From positions 1,674,001 to 1,738,000 of the forward strand of contig NZ_OMPN01000001.1 in NCBI RefSeq assembly GCF_900291975.1: DNA of 64,000 nt, given 5' to 3'. The position numbers and the translations under genes are program-made. Position 1 is the stretch's first letter, and each line of letters starts with the position of its first letter. The stretch comes from Agathobaculum massiliense (GTDB lineage Bacteria > Bacillota > Clostridia > Oscillospirales > Butyricicoccaceae). Positions 1-8,346 of this stretch are shown piece by piece. The notes under the pieces were generated by a model. It saw only the letters and a program-made list of their open reading frames with translations, was not told the origin of the DNA and ran no database searches.

Positions 1-1
1 G

Positions 2-358
2 CGGTATCCGGACCTTTCCCCGCTCAGCCGCCAGCTGGGGCGCATCGCGGAGGAGCTTTCCATCTTTGAAAAGCAGAACGTGTTCCGCTTGCCGGACCAC
101 CGCACGCAGGCGGTCTATCTGCGCGGCTGCGAGCAGCTCGCCAACGCCCTGCTGCAGGAGCTGACCGCGCTGTGCGCCATGGATGAAAAGGGTCGCCTGT
201 CTCCGGAAAACGCGGAAAAGCTGTCCGCGCTCGGCCTGCATGTGCCGGATACGCTGCCCGCGCCGCCGCAAAGCGACGCGGATGTGGTGGGCAATTACCA
301 CCTGTCCGGCCTGCTTCAGGCCTACCACTACCTGAGCGAATTCAACCTCATGGAATGA
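2..358 (+). CDS. 3' end of an unrecognised protein (partial)
   Basis: The frame is open from the first bases of the window to a TGA at 356-358, so only the last ~118 residues are present. The fragment is largely helical and charged, with no motif I can name; it ends in NYHLSGLLQAYHYLSEFNLME. A GTG at 80 is internal rather than a likely start, because the frame continues upstream without a stop. It is followed after 72 bp by the transporter gene at 431 on the same strand. I cannot assign a function. Confidence 0.6.
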   Translation, partial: RYPDLSPLSRQLGRIAEELSIFEKQNVFRLPDHRTQAVYLRGCEQLANALLQELTALCAMDEKGRLSPENAEKLSALGLHVPDTLPAPPQSDADVVGNYHLSGLLQAYHYLSEFNLME

Positions 359-430
359 GCCGTCCCAGGGTCGGGCATCCGGCATGGGGCAACAGAGAAA
401 GAAATGTAGTAAGGGAGTTTAAAACAACAC

Positions 431-1804
431 ATGGAAAAGAAAAAGAGAAGCAGTTTTTCCAGCCGCATCGGCTTTGTGCTCGCCGCGGCCGGCTCGGCGG
501 TGGGGCTGGGCAACATCTGGCGCTTCCCCTATCTTGCGGCAAAGTATGGCGGCGGCATCTTTCTGCTGGTCTACCTAATCCTGGCGGTCACGTTCGGCTT
601 TGCGCTGATGATCACCGAAATCGCGATCGGCCGCCGCACCGGCCTGTCCTGCATCGGCGCGTACAAGGCGCTGGACAAGCGGTTCTCCGGCCTCGGCTGG
701 CTCGCCTCGCTCGTGCCGGTTATCATCACGCCGTACTACTGCGTCATCGGCGGCTGGGTCATCAAGTATTTTGCCGATTATCTGTCCGGAAGCGGCAGCC
801 TGCTGGCTGAAAGCGCCTACTTTGACCGCTTTATCGGCTTTGCCGGCGAGGGGCTGTTCGCCACCCCGCTGCCCTGGTTCCTCCTTTATGTGCTGCTGAC
901 CGCGGTGGTCGTGCTGCTCGGCGTGGAGAAGGGCATTGAGAAGGTGTCCAAGTTCATGATGCCCGTGCTGGTCATCCTGTCTATCATCGTGGCTGTGTTC
1001 TCGCTGACCATGGAGGGCGCACTGGAAGGCCTCAAGTTCTATATCGTACCGGATTTCAGCAACTTTTCCGGCAAAACCGTGCTGGCGGCCATGGGGCAGA
1101 TGTTCTATTCCATGTCGCTGGCCATGGGCATTATGATTACCTACGGCTCCTATATGCCGAAAGAGTCCAACTTAGAGCGCTCGGTCGGCCAGATCGAGAT
1201 CTTCGACACCGCGATCGCCTTTATCGCGGGTCTGATGATCGTACCGGCGGTGGTGGCGTTCAACGGCGGCGACCCATCCGGCATCAACGCCGGCCCCGGC
1301 CTGATGTTCGGAACGCTGCCGCAGGTATTTGAACGCATGTGGATGGGCCATCTGATTGGCGGCGTGTTCTTTCTGCTGGTGCTGTTCGCGGCGCTGACCT
1401 CGTCCATTTCCCTGATGGAGACCGTCGTCTCCATCGTGTGCGACAAGCTGCACTGGAAGCGCCGGCCGGCCACGGTCGCCGTGACCCTGTTCGTACTGCT
1501 GCTCGGCCTGCCCTCCTGCCTGGGGTACGGCCCGCTGGCTTCGGTCCAGATCCTCGGCATGGCGTTCCTCGACTTTTTCGACTTTATCTCCAACTCGGTA
1601 CTCATGCCGATCGTGGCGTTCTTCACCTGCCTGCTGGTCGGCTGGGTGGTCGGCACCAAAACCGTGTCCGACGAGGTGGAAAAGAACTTCCCGTTCCACC
1701 GCAAGCGCCTGTTTGAGATCATGGTCCGCTGGGTCGCCCCTATCCTGGTGGTCTGCATCCTGGTTGGGCAGCTGCTCGATGTGACGGGCATCATGAAGCT
1801 GTAA
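431..1804 (+). CDS. Sodium-dependent transporter, NSS/SNF family
   Basis: A 457-residue polytopic membrane protein of the neurotransmitter:sodium symporter family, which couples uptake of amino acids or related amines to Na+ at the cytoplasmic membrane. The N-terminus carries the family signature: a basic cytoplasmic stretch, then GSAVGLGNIWRFPYLAAKYGG in TM1, where Na+ and substrate bind. About eleven hydrophobic segments follow, and length matches bacterial family members. The ATG at 431 follows an AAGGGAG ribosome site. A strong terminator lies directly after the stop, so the gene appears to end its transcription unit. The substrate cannot be predicted from sequence alone. Confidence 0.93.
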   Translation: MEKKKRSSFSSRIGFVLAAAGSAVGLGNIWRFPYLAAKYGGGIFLLVYLILAVTFGFALMITEIAIGRRTGLSCIGAYKALDKRFSGLGWLASLVPVIITPYYCVIGGWVIKYFADYLSGSGSLLAESAYFDRFIGFAGEGLFATPLPWFLLYVLLTAVVVLLGVEKGIEKVSKFMMPVLVILSIIVAVFSLTMEGALEGLKFYIVPDFSNFSGKTVLAAMGQMFYSMSLAMGIMITYGSYMPKESNLERSVGQIEIFDTAIAFIAGLMIVPAVVAFNGGDPSGINAGPGLMFGTLPQVFERMWMGHLIGGVFFLLVLFAALTSSISLMETVVSIVCDKLHWKRRPATVAVTLFVLLLGLPSCLGYGPLASVQILGMAFLDFFDFISNSVLMPIVAFFTCLLVGWVVGTKTVSDEVEKNFPFHRKRLFEIMVRWVAPILVVCILVGQLLDVTGIMKL

Positions 1805-1806
1805 AG

Positions 1807-1850
1807 CAAAAAACCAGGCTTCCTGCTAATGCAGGAAGCCTGGTTTTTTG
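1807..1850. terminator. Bidirectional intrinsic terminator
   Basis: Perfect stem AACCAGGCTTCCTGC / GCAGGAAGCCTGGTT with a 4-nt loop, flanked by A6 on the left and T6 on the right. It lies between the convergent NSS transporter and the acetyltransferase and can serve both. Confidence 0.92.
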
Positions 1851-2489
1851 CTATCCCAGCCACTCCGCCGGACAGCGCAGCAGCTCTTCCAAGTAACAAA
1901 AGAACAAATGACAGTGATACCCGTCCGCCGCCGCGTGATGGATCTGCAGCGTAAACGGCAGTACGGTTTCGCCGCCGGACGCGGTCAGCCTGCCCCATAC
2001 AATGAACGGGCGCAGGAAGATGCGGTCGTCTTTCATCCGGAAAGAAACCTCAGTATAGGAAAACCACGGCACGCAGGAAAGCAGCACGGCGTTTTCCCGC
2101 GGCGCCGTACGCAGCCCTTGCATATGGAAACGCCGGATATCCTGCACCATCGCGGCATAAAAATCAGGGAATCGGTGCGTATATGCCGTACACAGGCTGT
2201 CCATCCGCCCCGTCTCCTCGGACAGCACGGTGTATTCCGGATGCACGGTGTCAAAGCGTCCCAGCCGCCCCGCGCTGTCATAGCCGAGCCGGAACTCTGG
2301 CCGGCTGTTCACGGCCGCCGCCACCGCCCAGGTAAACGCCGGAAAAAAGCGCAGGCCGCTTTCCTTTGTGTACCGGCGGAACGCGGTGACGCAAAGCTCC
2401 CGCGTCAGGCTGTAAACGCAGCCCGCCTGCATGAAATGCGTAAAGGTATCCCGCTGCTCCCAGCCTTGCAGGTCGATTGGATGGAACAT
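1851..2489 (-). CDS. Chloramphenicol acetyltransferase-family protein
   Basis: A 212-residue member of the CAT superfamily of trimeric acyl-CoA-dependent acetyltransferases. The C-terminal part carries HHAAADGYH, an exact match to the HHxxxDG catalytic motif (first His is the general base). The N-terminal FHPIDLQGWEQRDTFTHF matches the usual CAT opening. The ATG at 2489 follows GGGGGCGG; a longer frame reaching 2540 has no ribosome site and would overlap the promoter. Whether chloramphenicol is the substrate is unknown: many gut Clostridia carry housekeeping CAT-like proteins without resistance. The gene stands alone, with a terminator on either side. Confidence 0.88.
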   Translation of the reverse strand: MFHPIDLQGWEQRDTFTHFMQAGCVYSLTRELCVTAFRRYTKESGLRFFPAFTWAVAAAVNSRPEFRLGYDSAGRLGRFDTVHPEYTVLSEETGRMDSLCTAYTHRFPDFYAAMVQDIRRFHMQGLRTAPRENAVLLSCVPWFSYTEVSFRMKDDRIFLRPFIVWGRLTASGGETVLPFTLQIHHAAADGYHCHLFFCYLEELLRCPAEWLG

Positions 2490-2510
2490 ATTTCCGCCCC
2501 CTTTTCCCCC

Positions 2511-2540
2511 ATTATAGCACAGCCGCGCCCCCTGCGGCAA
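2511..2540 (-). promoter_or_regulatory. Promoter of the CAT-like gene
   Basis: On the minus strand TTGCCG, 18 bp, TATAAT, ending 21 bp before the ATG. The -35 box abuts the T-tract of the nagA terminator. Confidence 0.6.
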
Positions 2541-2571
2541 AAAAAGCAGGCCGGACCTGTAGGGTCCGGCC
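2539..2571 (-). terminator. Terminator of the nagB-nagA operon
   Basis: Minus-strand stem GGCCGGACC / GGTCCGGCC with a 5-nt loop, followed by TGC and T7. Confidence 0.85.
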
Positions 2572-2604
2572 CGCTTCGGCAGGGAGGTGATATTGTCTGT
2601 TTTG

Positions 2605-3714
2605 TCAGATCAGCTGGCCGCGCAGGAGCAGTGTGTGGACGTTCAACTCGTCGTCCAGCAGCAAAACATTCGCGAGCTTGCCCGGCTCGAGCGAGCCATA
2701 ATCGTGCTGCACGCCGATCGCGCGGGCCGGATTGGTCGAGGCAGAACGGATGGCCTGCCCCAGTGGTATGCCCATTTTGACCGCGCTGCGCACACAGTCG
2801 AGCAGGTTGGTGGCCGAGCCGGCGATCGTACCGTCATGCAGCGTCGCGCGGTTGCCGCGCACGGTGACCGCCTGCCCGCCGAGCGAGTACTCGCCATCCT
2901 CCAGGCCGGTGGCCATCATGCTGTCCGAAATCAGCATAACGCGGTTCCAGAACATTTTGAACGTCGCGCGCACCACGGCCGGATGGATATGCACCCCGTC
3001 CGCGATCAGCTCGACCGCGACCTCGTCGTTATCGGCCGCGGCACCGATAACGCCGGGCGCGCGGTGCGACAGGGGCGGCATTGCGTTATACAGGTGAGTG
3101 ACCTGCCGCGCGCCGCGGCGAAACGCCTCGCACGCGGTATCGTAATCCGCCTCGGTGTGGGCGATGGACAGGCGCACCTCGCCCGCCAGCGCCTCGATGG
3201 TTTCCATCGCGCCCGGCAGCTCGGGCGCGAGGTCGCACAGCTTGAACAGCCCGTTCGCCTTTTTCTGCAGGCGGCGGAACATATCCGCGTCCGGCGCGTG
3301 CAGGTAGGCCGCGTTCTGGGCGCCCTTTTTGGCCTCCGAAATGAACGGCCCCTCCATATTGATGCCCACTAAAGCGGCGTTCCTGCTCTCCGTGCGGTAG
3401 CTCGCGGCAGCCTCCGCGATCACGGAAAGCTTATCCTCCGGATAGGTCATGGTCGCCGGACAGATAGCTGCGACGCCGTTCTGCGCCTGGTATCTGGCGA
3501 TCGCGGAGATCGCCTCATGCGTCCCGTCGCAGAAGTCATAGCCCACGCAGCCGTGGAAATGCAGGTCCACCAGACCCGGCACCGCGTACAGACCGCCCAT
3601 ATCGACCGCCTCCGCCGTTGGCTCGGCGGCGGATATCCGGTCGCCCGAAATGGTCAGGCTGCCCGTGCGGAACGAGCCGTCCGGCTGGTATACCTTCAGA
3701 TTTTTAAACTCCAT
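2605..3714 (-). CDS. nagA: N-acetylglucosamine-6-phosphate deacetylase
   Basis: A 369-residue amidohydrolase that removes acetate from GlcNAc-6-P to give glucosamine-6-P in the cytoplasm. Visible marks: the metal-binding VDLHFHG motif near residue 50, ICPATMTYP, HLYNAMPPLSHR with its conserved histidine, and a catalytic Asp in LISDSMMATG. Length is normal for the family. Start ATG follows AGAAGGGAAAGT. It lies 18 bp downstream of nagB on the same strand, so the two are almost certainly co-transcribed, and the PTS EIICB further upstream would supply GlcNAc-6-P. Confidence 0.95.
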   Translation of the reverse strand: MEFKNLKVYQPDGSFRTGSLTISGDRISAAEPTAEAVDMGGLYAVPGLVDLHFHGCVGYDFCDGTHEAISAIARYQAQNGVAAICPATMTYPEDKLSVIAEAAASYRTESRNAALVGINMEGPFISEAKKGAQNAAYLHAPDADMFRRLQKKANGLFKLCDLAPELPGAMETIEALAGEVRLSIAHTEADYDTACEAFRRGARQVTHLYNAMPPLSHRAPGVIGAAADNDEVAVELIADGVHIHPAVVRATFKMFWNRVMLISDSMMATGLEDGEYSLGGQAVTVRGNRATLHDGTIAGSATNLLDCVRSAVKMGIPLGQAIRSASTNPARAIGVQHDYGSLEPGKLANVLLLDDELNVHTLLLRGQLI

Positions 3715-3732
3715 ACTTTCCCTTCTTTTCCT

Positions 3733-4470
3733 TTACAGCAGATCCCCGCACTTGGACAGCGCCGCTTCGTCCGCAACCACGGATACGTCGGTGTGGAGCT
3801 GCAGGATAGTCGCCGGCACGCGCGGCGTAACCGGCCCAAAAAACGCCTGGCGCACGATATCCGCCTTATTCTCTCCGGAAACGACGATCACTATGCGGCG
3901 CGCGAGCATGATGGTCTGCACGCCCATGGTATACGCCTGACGCGGCACATCGTCCGCGGAGGCGAAAAAGCGCTTGTTTGCCTCGATGGTGGACTCGGTC
4001 AGGTCGACGCAGTGCGTACCCTTGGAAAAGAACTCATCCGGCTCGTTAAAGCCGATATGTCCGTTCAGGCCCATGCCCAGCAGCTGCAGGTCGATCCCGC
4101 CGGCCGCTCGGATCGCCGCGTCGTAACGCGCGCACTCGCGCTCCGCATCGAGCTGAGCGCCATCCGGCAGGTTGATGCGCTCCGCCGGCACATTGATGGC
4201 GTCGAAAAAGTTTTTGTGCATAAAATAGTGGTAACTCTGGTCATGATCCGCGGTCAGGCCGCGGTATTCGTCCAGATTGAACGTGGTACAGGCGCCGAAA
4301 TCCACGTCGCCCTTATTATACCACTTGATCAACTGCTCGTAAATGCCAATCGGGGAAGAGCCGGTCGCCAGGCCGAGTACCGAATCCGGCTTGAGGATGA
4401 CCTGCGCCGAAATAATGTTGGCCGCCTTACGGCTCATATCGTTATAGTCCTTTGCGCGAATGATTTTCAT
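3733..4470 (-). CDS. nagB: Glucosamine-6-phosphate deaminase
   Basis: A 245-residue NagB-type isomerase/deaminase converting glucosamine-6-P to fructose-6-P plus ammonia, the last step feeding amino sugar into glycolysis. Conserved features: LATGSSPIGIYEQLI phosphate-binding loop near the N-terminus, FNLDEYRGL with the catalytic Asp, and the LGMGLNGHIGFNEP active-site segment with the catalytic His. I chose the ATG at 4470 because GGAGAGG sits 8 bp upstream; a GTG at 4479 has no room for one. It is first in the nagB-nagA operon. Confidence 0.95.
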   Translation of the reverse strand: MKIIRAKDYNDMSRKAANIISAQVILKPDSVLGLATGSSPIGIYEQLIKWYNKGDVDFGACTTFNLDEYRGLTADHDQSYHYFMHKNFFDAINVPAERINLPDGAQLDAERECARYDAAIRAAGGIDLQLLGMGLNGHIGFNEPDEFFSKGTHCVDLTESTIEANKRFFASADDVPRQAYTMGVQTIMLARRIVIVVSGENKADIVRQAFFGPVTPRVPATILQLHTDVSVVADEAALSKCGDLL

Positions 4471-4505
4471 ATCCAGCACCTCTCCAACAAATAATAGATT
4501 ATTTT

Positions 4506-4511
4506 ATTATA
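4506..4511 (-). promoter_or_regulatory. Likely -10 box for nagB-nagA
   Basis: Minus-strand TATAAT in an AT-rich stretch 35 bp before the nagB start. No good -35 box is visible, so an activator or a weak promoter is possible. Confidence 0.4.
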
Positions 4512-4661
4512 TCACAGCGGCGCGTTCCCATTAAGCGGTGCGCCGCCGGTCGCTGGGCTGATTTCACGGCCGCAGCACAGGGACAGGCACTGCCCGCCCG
4601 CAGAACGAATGCACACTGCCCATCCCTGCACGGGATGGCCCTGCCTGCGCTTGGAAAGCAG

Positions 4662-4686
4662 GGAGGCGGGCTGTCCGCCCGCCTCC
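4662..4686 (-). terminator. GC-rich hairpin after the PTS EIICB gene
   Basis: Stem GGAGGCGGGC / GCCCGCCTCC with a 5-nt loop, 38 bp past the EIICB stop. The following minus-strand sequence has only a short T run, so termination is plausible but not certain. Confidence 0.45.
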
Positions 4687-4723
4687 CCGTTGCGCGGAGC
4701 GCAAATCCATGGGTTTTCTGTTT

Positions 4724-6235
4724 TTACAGCATCTTGTGCATCTCGTCGGCTACGAATTGCACCTTGGTACCCACAATGACCTGTACCGAGGTCTTGGACG
4801 GACGCATGACGCCCGCCACCCCCGCGGATTTGATCTTCTTTTCATCCACCAGCGTGTAGTCCTTGATTTCAACGCGCAGGCGGGTGATGCAGTTATCCAG
4901 CGAGGTGATGTTGTCCTTGCCGCCGAGTCCCTCCAGCACGGTGGCAGCGATGGCGGTAAAGTCATTGTTCGCCAGGGTCGCGCCCGCGTCCTGCGCGGCG
5001 GTATCGTCGTCGTCATCCTCACGGCCCGGGGTCTTGAGGTTGAACTTGCTGATTGCGATGCGGAACACGATATAGAACACAACGAACGCCGCGATGCCCA
5101 GCGGGATAATCAGCAGGGTCTTGGCCGCCGCAGGCAGAGAAGCGGAGAATACCAGGTCGGTCAGGCCCGCGGAGAACGAGAAGCCTGCGCGGAAGCCGAG
5201 CGCCACGGTGACGAACGCGAAAATGCCGTACAGCAGCGCATAAACAACGTACAGGGCGGGAGCCAGGAACATGAACGCGAACTCAAACGGCTCGGTAACG
5301 CCGCAGATGAACGCACAGAGCGCTGCGGAGCCGACCAGACCGATCGCGATCTTCTTCTTGTTACTCTTGGCGCAGTGAACCATTGCCAGGGCCGCGCCCG
5401 GGATACCGAACATCATGCAGGGGAAGAAGCCGGACATATACATGCCGAGGCTCCAGGTGATCGGCGCATTGGTCAGGCTCATATCGCCGGTGACCTTGCC
5501 GGCCCAGAAGTTCTGCAGGTCGCCCAGGCCGATGGTATCGAACCAGAACACGTTGTTGAGCGCGTGGTGCAGGCCGGTGGGAATAAGAAGGCGGTTAAAG
5601 AATGCGTACAGGCCGGCGCCAACTGCATCCAGGCTGACGATCGCCTCGCCCAAGGCAACCAGTGCGCCGAATACGATCGGCCATACGAACAGCAGGATTG
5701 CCGCAACCACAATGGATACGACAGCGGTTACAATAGCGACGCAGCGCTTGCCCGAGAAGAACGACAGCCAATCAGGCAGTTTGGTATCCTTGAACCGGTT
5801 ATAGCAGGCCGCGCCAAGCAGGCCGGCAATGATGCCGATGAACGGGTTCTCAATCTTGCCGAACGCCAGCATCGCATCCTCGTTGTTCGCGATCGACGGC
5901 ATGATGACCGTAACGACCGCGGTGTTCAGCAGCTTGGTGATCATCAGCCAGGATACCAGACCGGCAAGACCCGCCGTACCGTCCTTATCCTTGGCCATAC
6001 CGACCGCAACGCCGATGGCGAACAGCCAGTGCATGTTGTCAATGAGCGCGCCGCCCGCCTTAATCAGGAAGAAGCCGATCGTGTATGCCGCGCCGCTGGC
6101 GACATAACCATTGACCTCGCCCGCCATGGCAGCGGGAGCGAGCGCGTAGCCAATCCCCATCAGGATGCCGCAGATCGGTAGGCACGATACCGGCAGCATC
6201 AGGGCTTTGCCCAGTCTCTGCAAATACTTTAACAT
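4724..6235 (-). CDS. nagE: PTS transporter subunit EIICB, glucose/N-acetylglucosamine type
   Basis: A 503-residue membrane permease that imports and phosphorylates a hexose. The EIIC part (about 1-385) has roughly ten hydrophobic segments, the PTGLHHALN motif and the substrate-site GVTEPFEF motif. A linker rich in Asp (about 390-410) leads to the EIIB domain with the phosphorylated cysteine in DNCITRLR at about residue 449. GlcNAc specificity is inferred from the neighbouring nagB-nagA; the sequence alone only says glucose superfamily. EIIA is a separate gene at 6674. ATG follows GAGGAGGGG. Confidence 0.92.
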   Translation of the reverse strand: MLKYLQRLGKALMLPVSCLPICGILMGIGYALAPAAMAGEVNGYVASGAAYTIGFFLIKAGGALIDNMHWLFAIGVAVGMAKDKDGTAGLAGLVSWLMITKLLNTAVVTVIMPSIANNEDAMLAFGKIENPFIGIIAGLLGAACYNRFKDTKLPDWLSFFSGKRCVAIVTAVVSIVVAAILLFVWPIVFGALVALGEAIVSLDAVGAGLYAFFNRLLIPTGLHHALNNVFWFDTIGLGDLQNFWAGKVTGDMSLTNAPITWSLGMYMSGFFPCMMFGIPGAALAMVHCAKSNKKKIAIGLVGSAALCAFICGVTEPFEFAFMFLAPALYVVYALLYGIFAFVTVALGFRAGFSFSAGLTDLVFSASLPAAAKTLLIIPLGIAAFVVFYIVFRIAISKFNLKTPGREDDDDDTAAQDAGATLANNDFTAIAATVLEGLGGKDNITSLDNCITRLRVEIKDYTLVDEKKIKSAGVAGVMRPSKTSVQVIVGTKVQFVADEMHKML

Positions 6236-6293
6236 AGGATTTTCCCCTCCTCATTTCTTTCAGGCCTTTCTTTATCCGGCCCTATGTAGTGCC

Positions 6294-6326
6294 GCGCGCC
6301 TTACCGAGCCGAACGGCAAGGCGCGC
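6294..6326 (-). promoter_or_regulatory. Intercistronic stem-loop between ptsH and EIICB
   Basis: Arms GCGCGCCTT / AAGGCGCGC with a 15-nt loop. There is no T-tract, so an mRNA-processing or partial polarity element is more likely than a full terminator. Confidence 0.45.
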
Positions 6327-6363
6327 ATTATTCCACTGCCCCTCGGGGCAAAATGAAAACCTC

Positions 6364-6621
6364 TTACAGGTTTGCCTTGAGGAACGCCTCGATCGCTTCC
6401 GCGGCCGCATCCTCGTCCGGCCCCTCGATCGTGACCTTGAGCGGATCCCCCTTCTTGGCGCCCATGCTCATCACACCCATAATGCGCTTTGCGTCAACCT
6501 CTTTCTTCGGGGAGGCAACCATGATTTTGGACTGGAACTTCGCAGCCTCTTTCACCAGCATGCCGGCCGGACGCGCGTGGATGCCGAGCTCGTCGGTAAT
6601 CGTGTATTCAATGGTTTTCAT
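6364..6621 (-). CDS. ptsH: HPr-family phosphocarrier lacking the regulatory serine
   Basis: An 85-residue HPr that passes phosphate from Enzyme I to EIIA. His15 is present in GIHARPAG, so phosphotransfer should work. The residue at position 46, normally the serine phosphorylated by HPr kinase in Firmicutes (consensus KSIMGVMS), is arginine here (KRIMGVMS; codon CGC). It should therefore be unable to act as P-Ser-HPr co-repressor with CcpA. It lies between EIIA and EIICB, 52 bp after EIIA, suggesting a pathway-dedicated paralogue beside a canonical HPr elsewhere in the genome. Confidence 0.93.
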   Translation of the reverse strand: MKTIEYTITDELGIHARPAGMLVKEAAKFQSKIMVASPKKEVDAKRIMGVMSMGAKKGDPLKVTIEGPDEDAAAEAIEAFLKANL

Positions 6622-6673
6622 AGGGATGACTTCCTTTCCTGAATAATATTTGAATTTTTGAGGGTAAACTGGT

Positions 6674-7168
6674 TTATTTTGCCTGCAGCGTCAGCAGCAC
6701 GTCTCCGGCCGCGACCGGTCCAGTCTTTTCCGTCTTTACAGCGGCGAATCGGTCCGTGTTGCAGATAATGACAGGCGTGACCGTTTCATAGCCCGCGGCC
6801 TTGACCGCCTCGGGGTCGAATTCGATCAGCAGATCGCCTTTTTTGACCCTGTCGCCCGCCTTGCAGCACGCCTTGTAGTGCTGGCCGTTGAGCTGGACCG
6901 TGTCAATGCCGACGTGGATCAGCACCTCGGCCCCGTCCGCCGTGGTCATGCTCACCGCATGGCCGGTGTCGAACATCACGTCGATCGTGCCGTCCGCGGG
7001 CGCCGTTACGCGGCCTTCGGCCGGCAGGATGGCCGCGCCCTGCCCGAGGATGCCCTGCGCAAACGTCGGGTCAGGTACCTCCTCCAGCGGGACGACCGTT
7101 CCCGCCATCGGCGCGGCGATCGAGATGCCGGCGGAACCGCCGAACAATCCCTTGAGTTTCCCAAACAT
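6674..7168 (-). CDS. crr: PTS glucose-type EIIA protein
   Basis: A 164-residue EIIA(Glc)-family protein, the cytoplasmic phosphate relay between HPr and EIIB. The fold markers are ISIAAPMAGTVVPLEEVPDP at the N-terminus, GRVTAPADGTI and the active-site histidine in VLIHVGIDTVQLNG. The start at 7168 (MFGKLKGLFGG) has AAAGGGTG upstream; a longer frame to 7210 runs into the leader and is unlikely. It is the first gene of the crr-ptsH-EIICB operon, which is preceded by an antitermination leader. Confidence 0.93.
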   Translation of the reverse strand: MFGKLKGLFGGSAGISIAAPMAGTVVPLEEVPDPTFAQGILGQGAAILPAEGRVTAPADGTIDVMFDTGHAVSMTTADGAEVLIHVGIDTVQLNGQHYKACCKAGDRVKKGDLLIEFDPEAVKAAGYETVTPVIICNTDRFAAVKTEKTGPVAAGDVLLTLQAK

Positions 7169-7232
7169 ACAATCACACCCTTTTTCGACGAGTATGTCCT
7201 CCTGATGCAAAAAGTATCCAAAAACGAAAAAG

Positions 7233-7293
7233 AACCAAATTTCGCCGCAGTAACACAGTCTTACCTAAAAGACAAACTACGAGAAATTTGGTT
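7233..7293 (-). terminator. Conditional terminator in the EIIA leader
   Basis: Minus-strand arms AACCAAATTTC / GAAATTTGGTT, then CTTTTTCGTTTTT. The upstream arm overlaps the last bases of the RAT element, so the two structures exclude each other. Confidence 0.88.
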
Positions 7294-7318
7294 TTGCCCG
7301 CCGGAGCGGTAACAATCC
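7290..7318 (-). promoter_or_regulatory. RAT: RNA antiterminator target for a BglG/LicT-type protein
   Basis: The minus-strand transcript reads GGATTGTTACCG, a short loop, then CGGGCAAAACC, a very close match to the ribonucleic antiterminator consensus recognised by SacY/LicT/GlcT proteins. It sits between the promoter and the terminator, and the licT-like gene lies just upstream at 7497-8336. Confidence 0.9.
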
Positions 7319-7353
7319 AATCATTCAGAGGACATTGTTTACTTGTTGAGTGT

Positions 7354-7382
7354 ATTGTAACAAATTGTTCACAATTTTGCAA
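7354..7382 (-). promoter_or_regulatory. Promoter of the EIIA-HPr-EIICB operon
   Basis: Minus-strand TTGCAA, 17 bp, TACAAT. Transcription would start just upstream of the RAT. Confidence 0.75.
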
Positions 7383-7461
7383 GCCCGATTTGCACGGCAA
7401 ACTATCCGAAAATGTCATCCTTTTTTTGTGAGTTCATACCAATAAAATCGGTTTCACCAAC

Positions 7462-7488
7462 AAAAAAGGAGGCCTTTCTTTGGCCTCC
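7462..7488 (-). terminator. Terminator of cutC-licT
   Basis: Minus-strand stem GGAGGCC / GGCCTCC with a 7-nt loop followed by T6. It isolates the antiterminator gene from the PTS operon downstream. Confidence 0.85.
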
Positions 7489-7496
7489 CGCTTGCT

Positions 7497-8336
7497 TTAG
7501 CCAGCATTTTTATCCATCACGCGCGCGATATGTATGGTGAGGTAAAGCAGCTCGTTCTGTCCGGAGGCGAAGCCCTTTTCCCGCTTGACGTAGGCGCACA
7601 CCTTTTGCGCGGAGGCGAACGCGCGGGGGTATTTATACCGCACGACGCCGAGCAGGTCCGCGTCCTCATCCCCGTACTGCTGGCCGCTCACGATGCGCCG
7701 CGCGAAAAACTTCAGGTGCGTCACAAAGCGGTAATAGTCGATCGAATCGCAGTCCGGCTCAAAGCCGTAAGCGCTCCGCACGATGCGGAACACCTCCTGC
7801 ATGAGATAGGTCATATCGTACACGTCGCGGATCTCGCCGCCCACCTGCGCGTTGACAAAGTGCATGGCGATAAAGCCCGCCTCGTCCTCGGTGAATTCTA
7901 CGCCCGTTTCCTCACGGACGATCTCATTGGCCTTGCTGCCCACCTGGTATTCATCCTTGTAGAACTGCCGGATATCCCACAGCAGGGGATTGGGCAGGCG
8001 GATGCCCTCCTTATACCGGTGGATAGCGGCCGAGATATGGTCGGGCAGGGTGACATAAATACTGTCCGACAGCTCTTTCCCCAGCGCGATCTTGGCATGG
8101 TTGATAATGCGCTCGCTCATCAGGAAGTGCGGAAGCGGGATGCTGGTGATGAGCTGCTGAAACCGGTCTGAAAGCTGGTCCGAGTGCAGCGTGAAGCGTT
8201 TTTCCACCTGCGCGGCCGGCGCCTCGTCCCCCGCGCGCCGGCCAAAGCCCAGCCCACGCCCCATCAGCACGGTTTCCGCGCCGTTTTCGTCCAGCGCCAC
8301 AACCACGTTATTGTTCAGTACCTTTTCAATCCGCAT
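7497..8336 (-). CDS. licT: BglG/LicT-family transcription antiterminator
   Basis: A 279-residue RNA-binding antiterminator with an N-terminal CAT RNA-binding domain (RIEKVLNNNVVVALDENGAETVLMGRGLGFG region, about 1-55), PRD1 (about 65-170) and PRD2 (about 172-275). PTS-phosphorylated histidines are represented by DHISAAIHR and AMHFVNAQ in PRD1 and by VTHLKFF and TIHIARV in PRD2. It should bind the RAT at 7290-7318 and allow transcription of the PTS genes when substrate is present. ATG at 8336 follows AGGGGG; 10 bp separate it from cutC, so they form one transcript. The specific sub-family (LicT or GlcT) is not certain. Confidence 0.92.
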   Translation of the reverse strand: MRIEKVLNNNVVVALDENGAETVLMGRGLGFGRRAGDEAPAAQVEKRFTLHSDQLSDRFQQLITSIPLPHFLMSERIINHAKIALGKELSDSIYVTLPDHISAAIHRYKEGIRLPNPLLWDIRQFYKDEYQVGSKANEIVREETGVEFTEDEAGFIAMHFVNAQVGGEIRDVYDMTYLMQEVFRIVRSAYGFEPDCDSIDYYRFVTHLKFFARRIVSGQQYGDEDADLLGVVRYKYPRAFASAQKVCAYVKREKGFASGQNELLYLTIHIARVMDKNAG

Positions 8337-8346
8337 GGCTTTCCCC

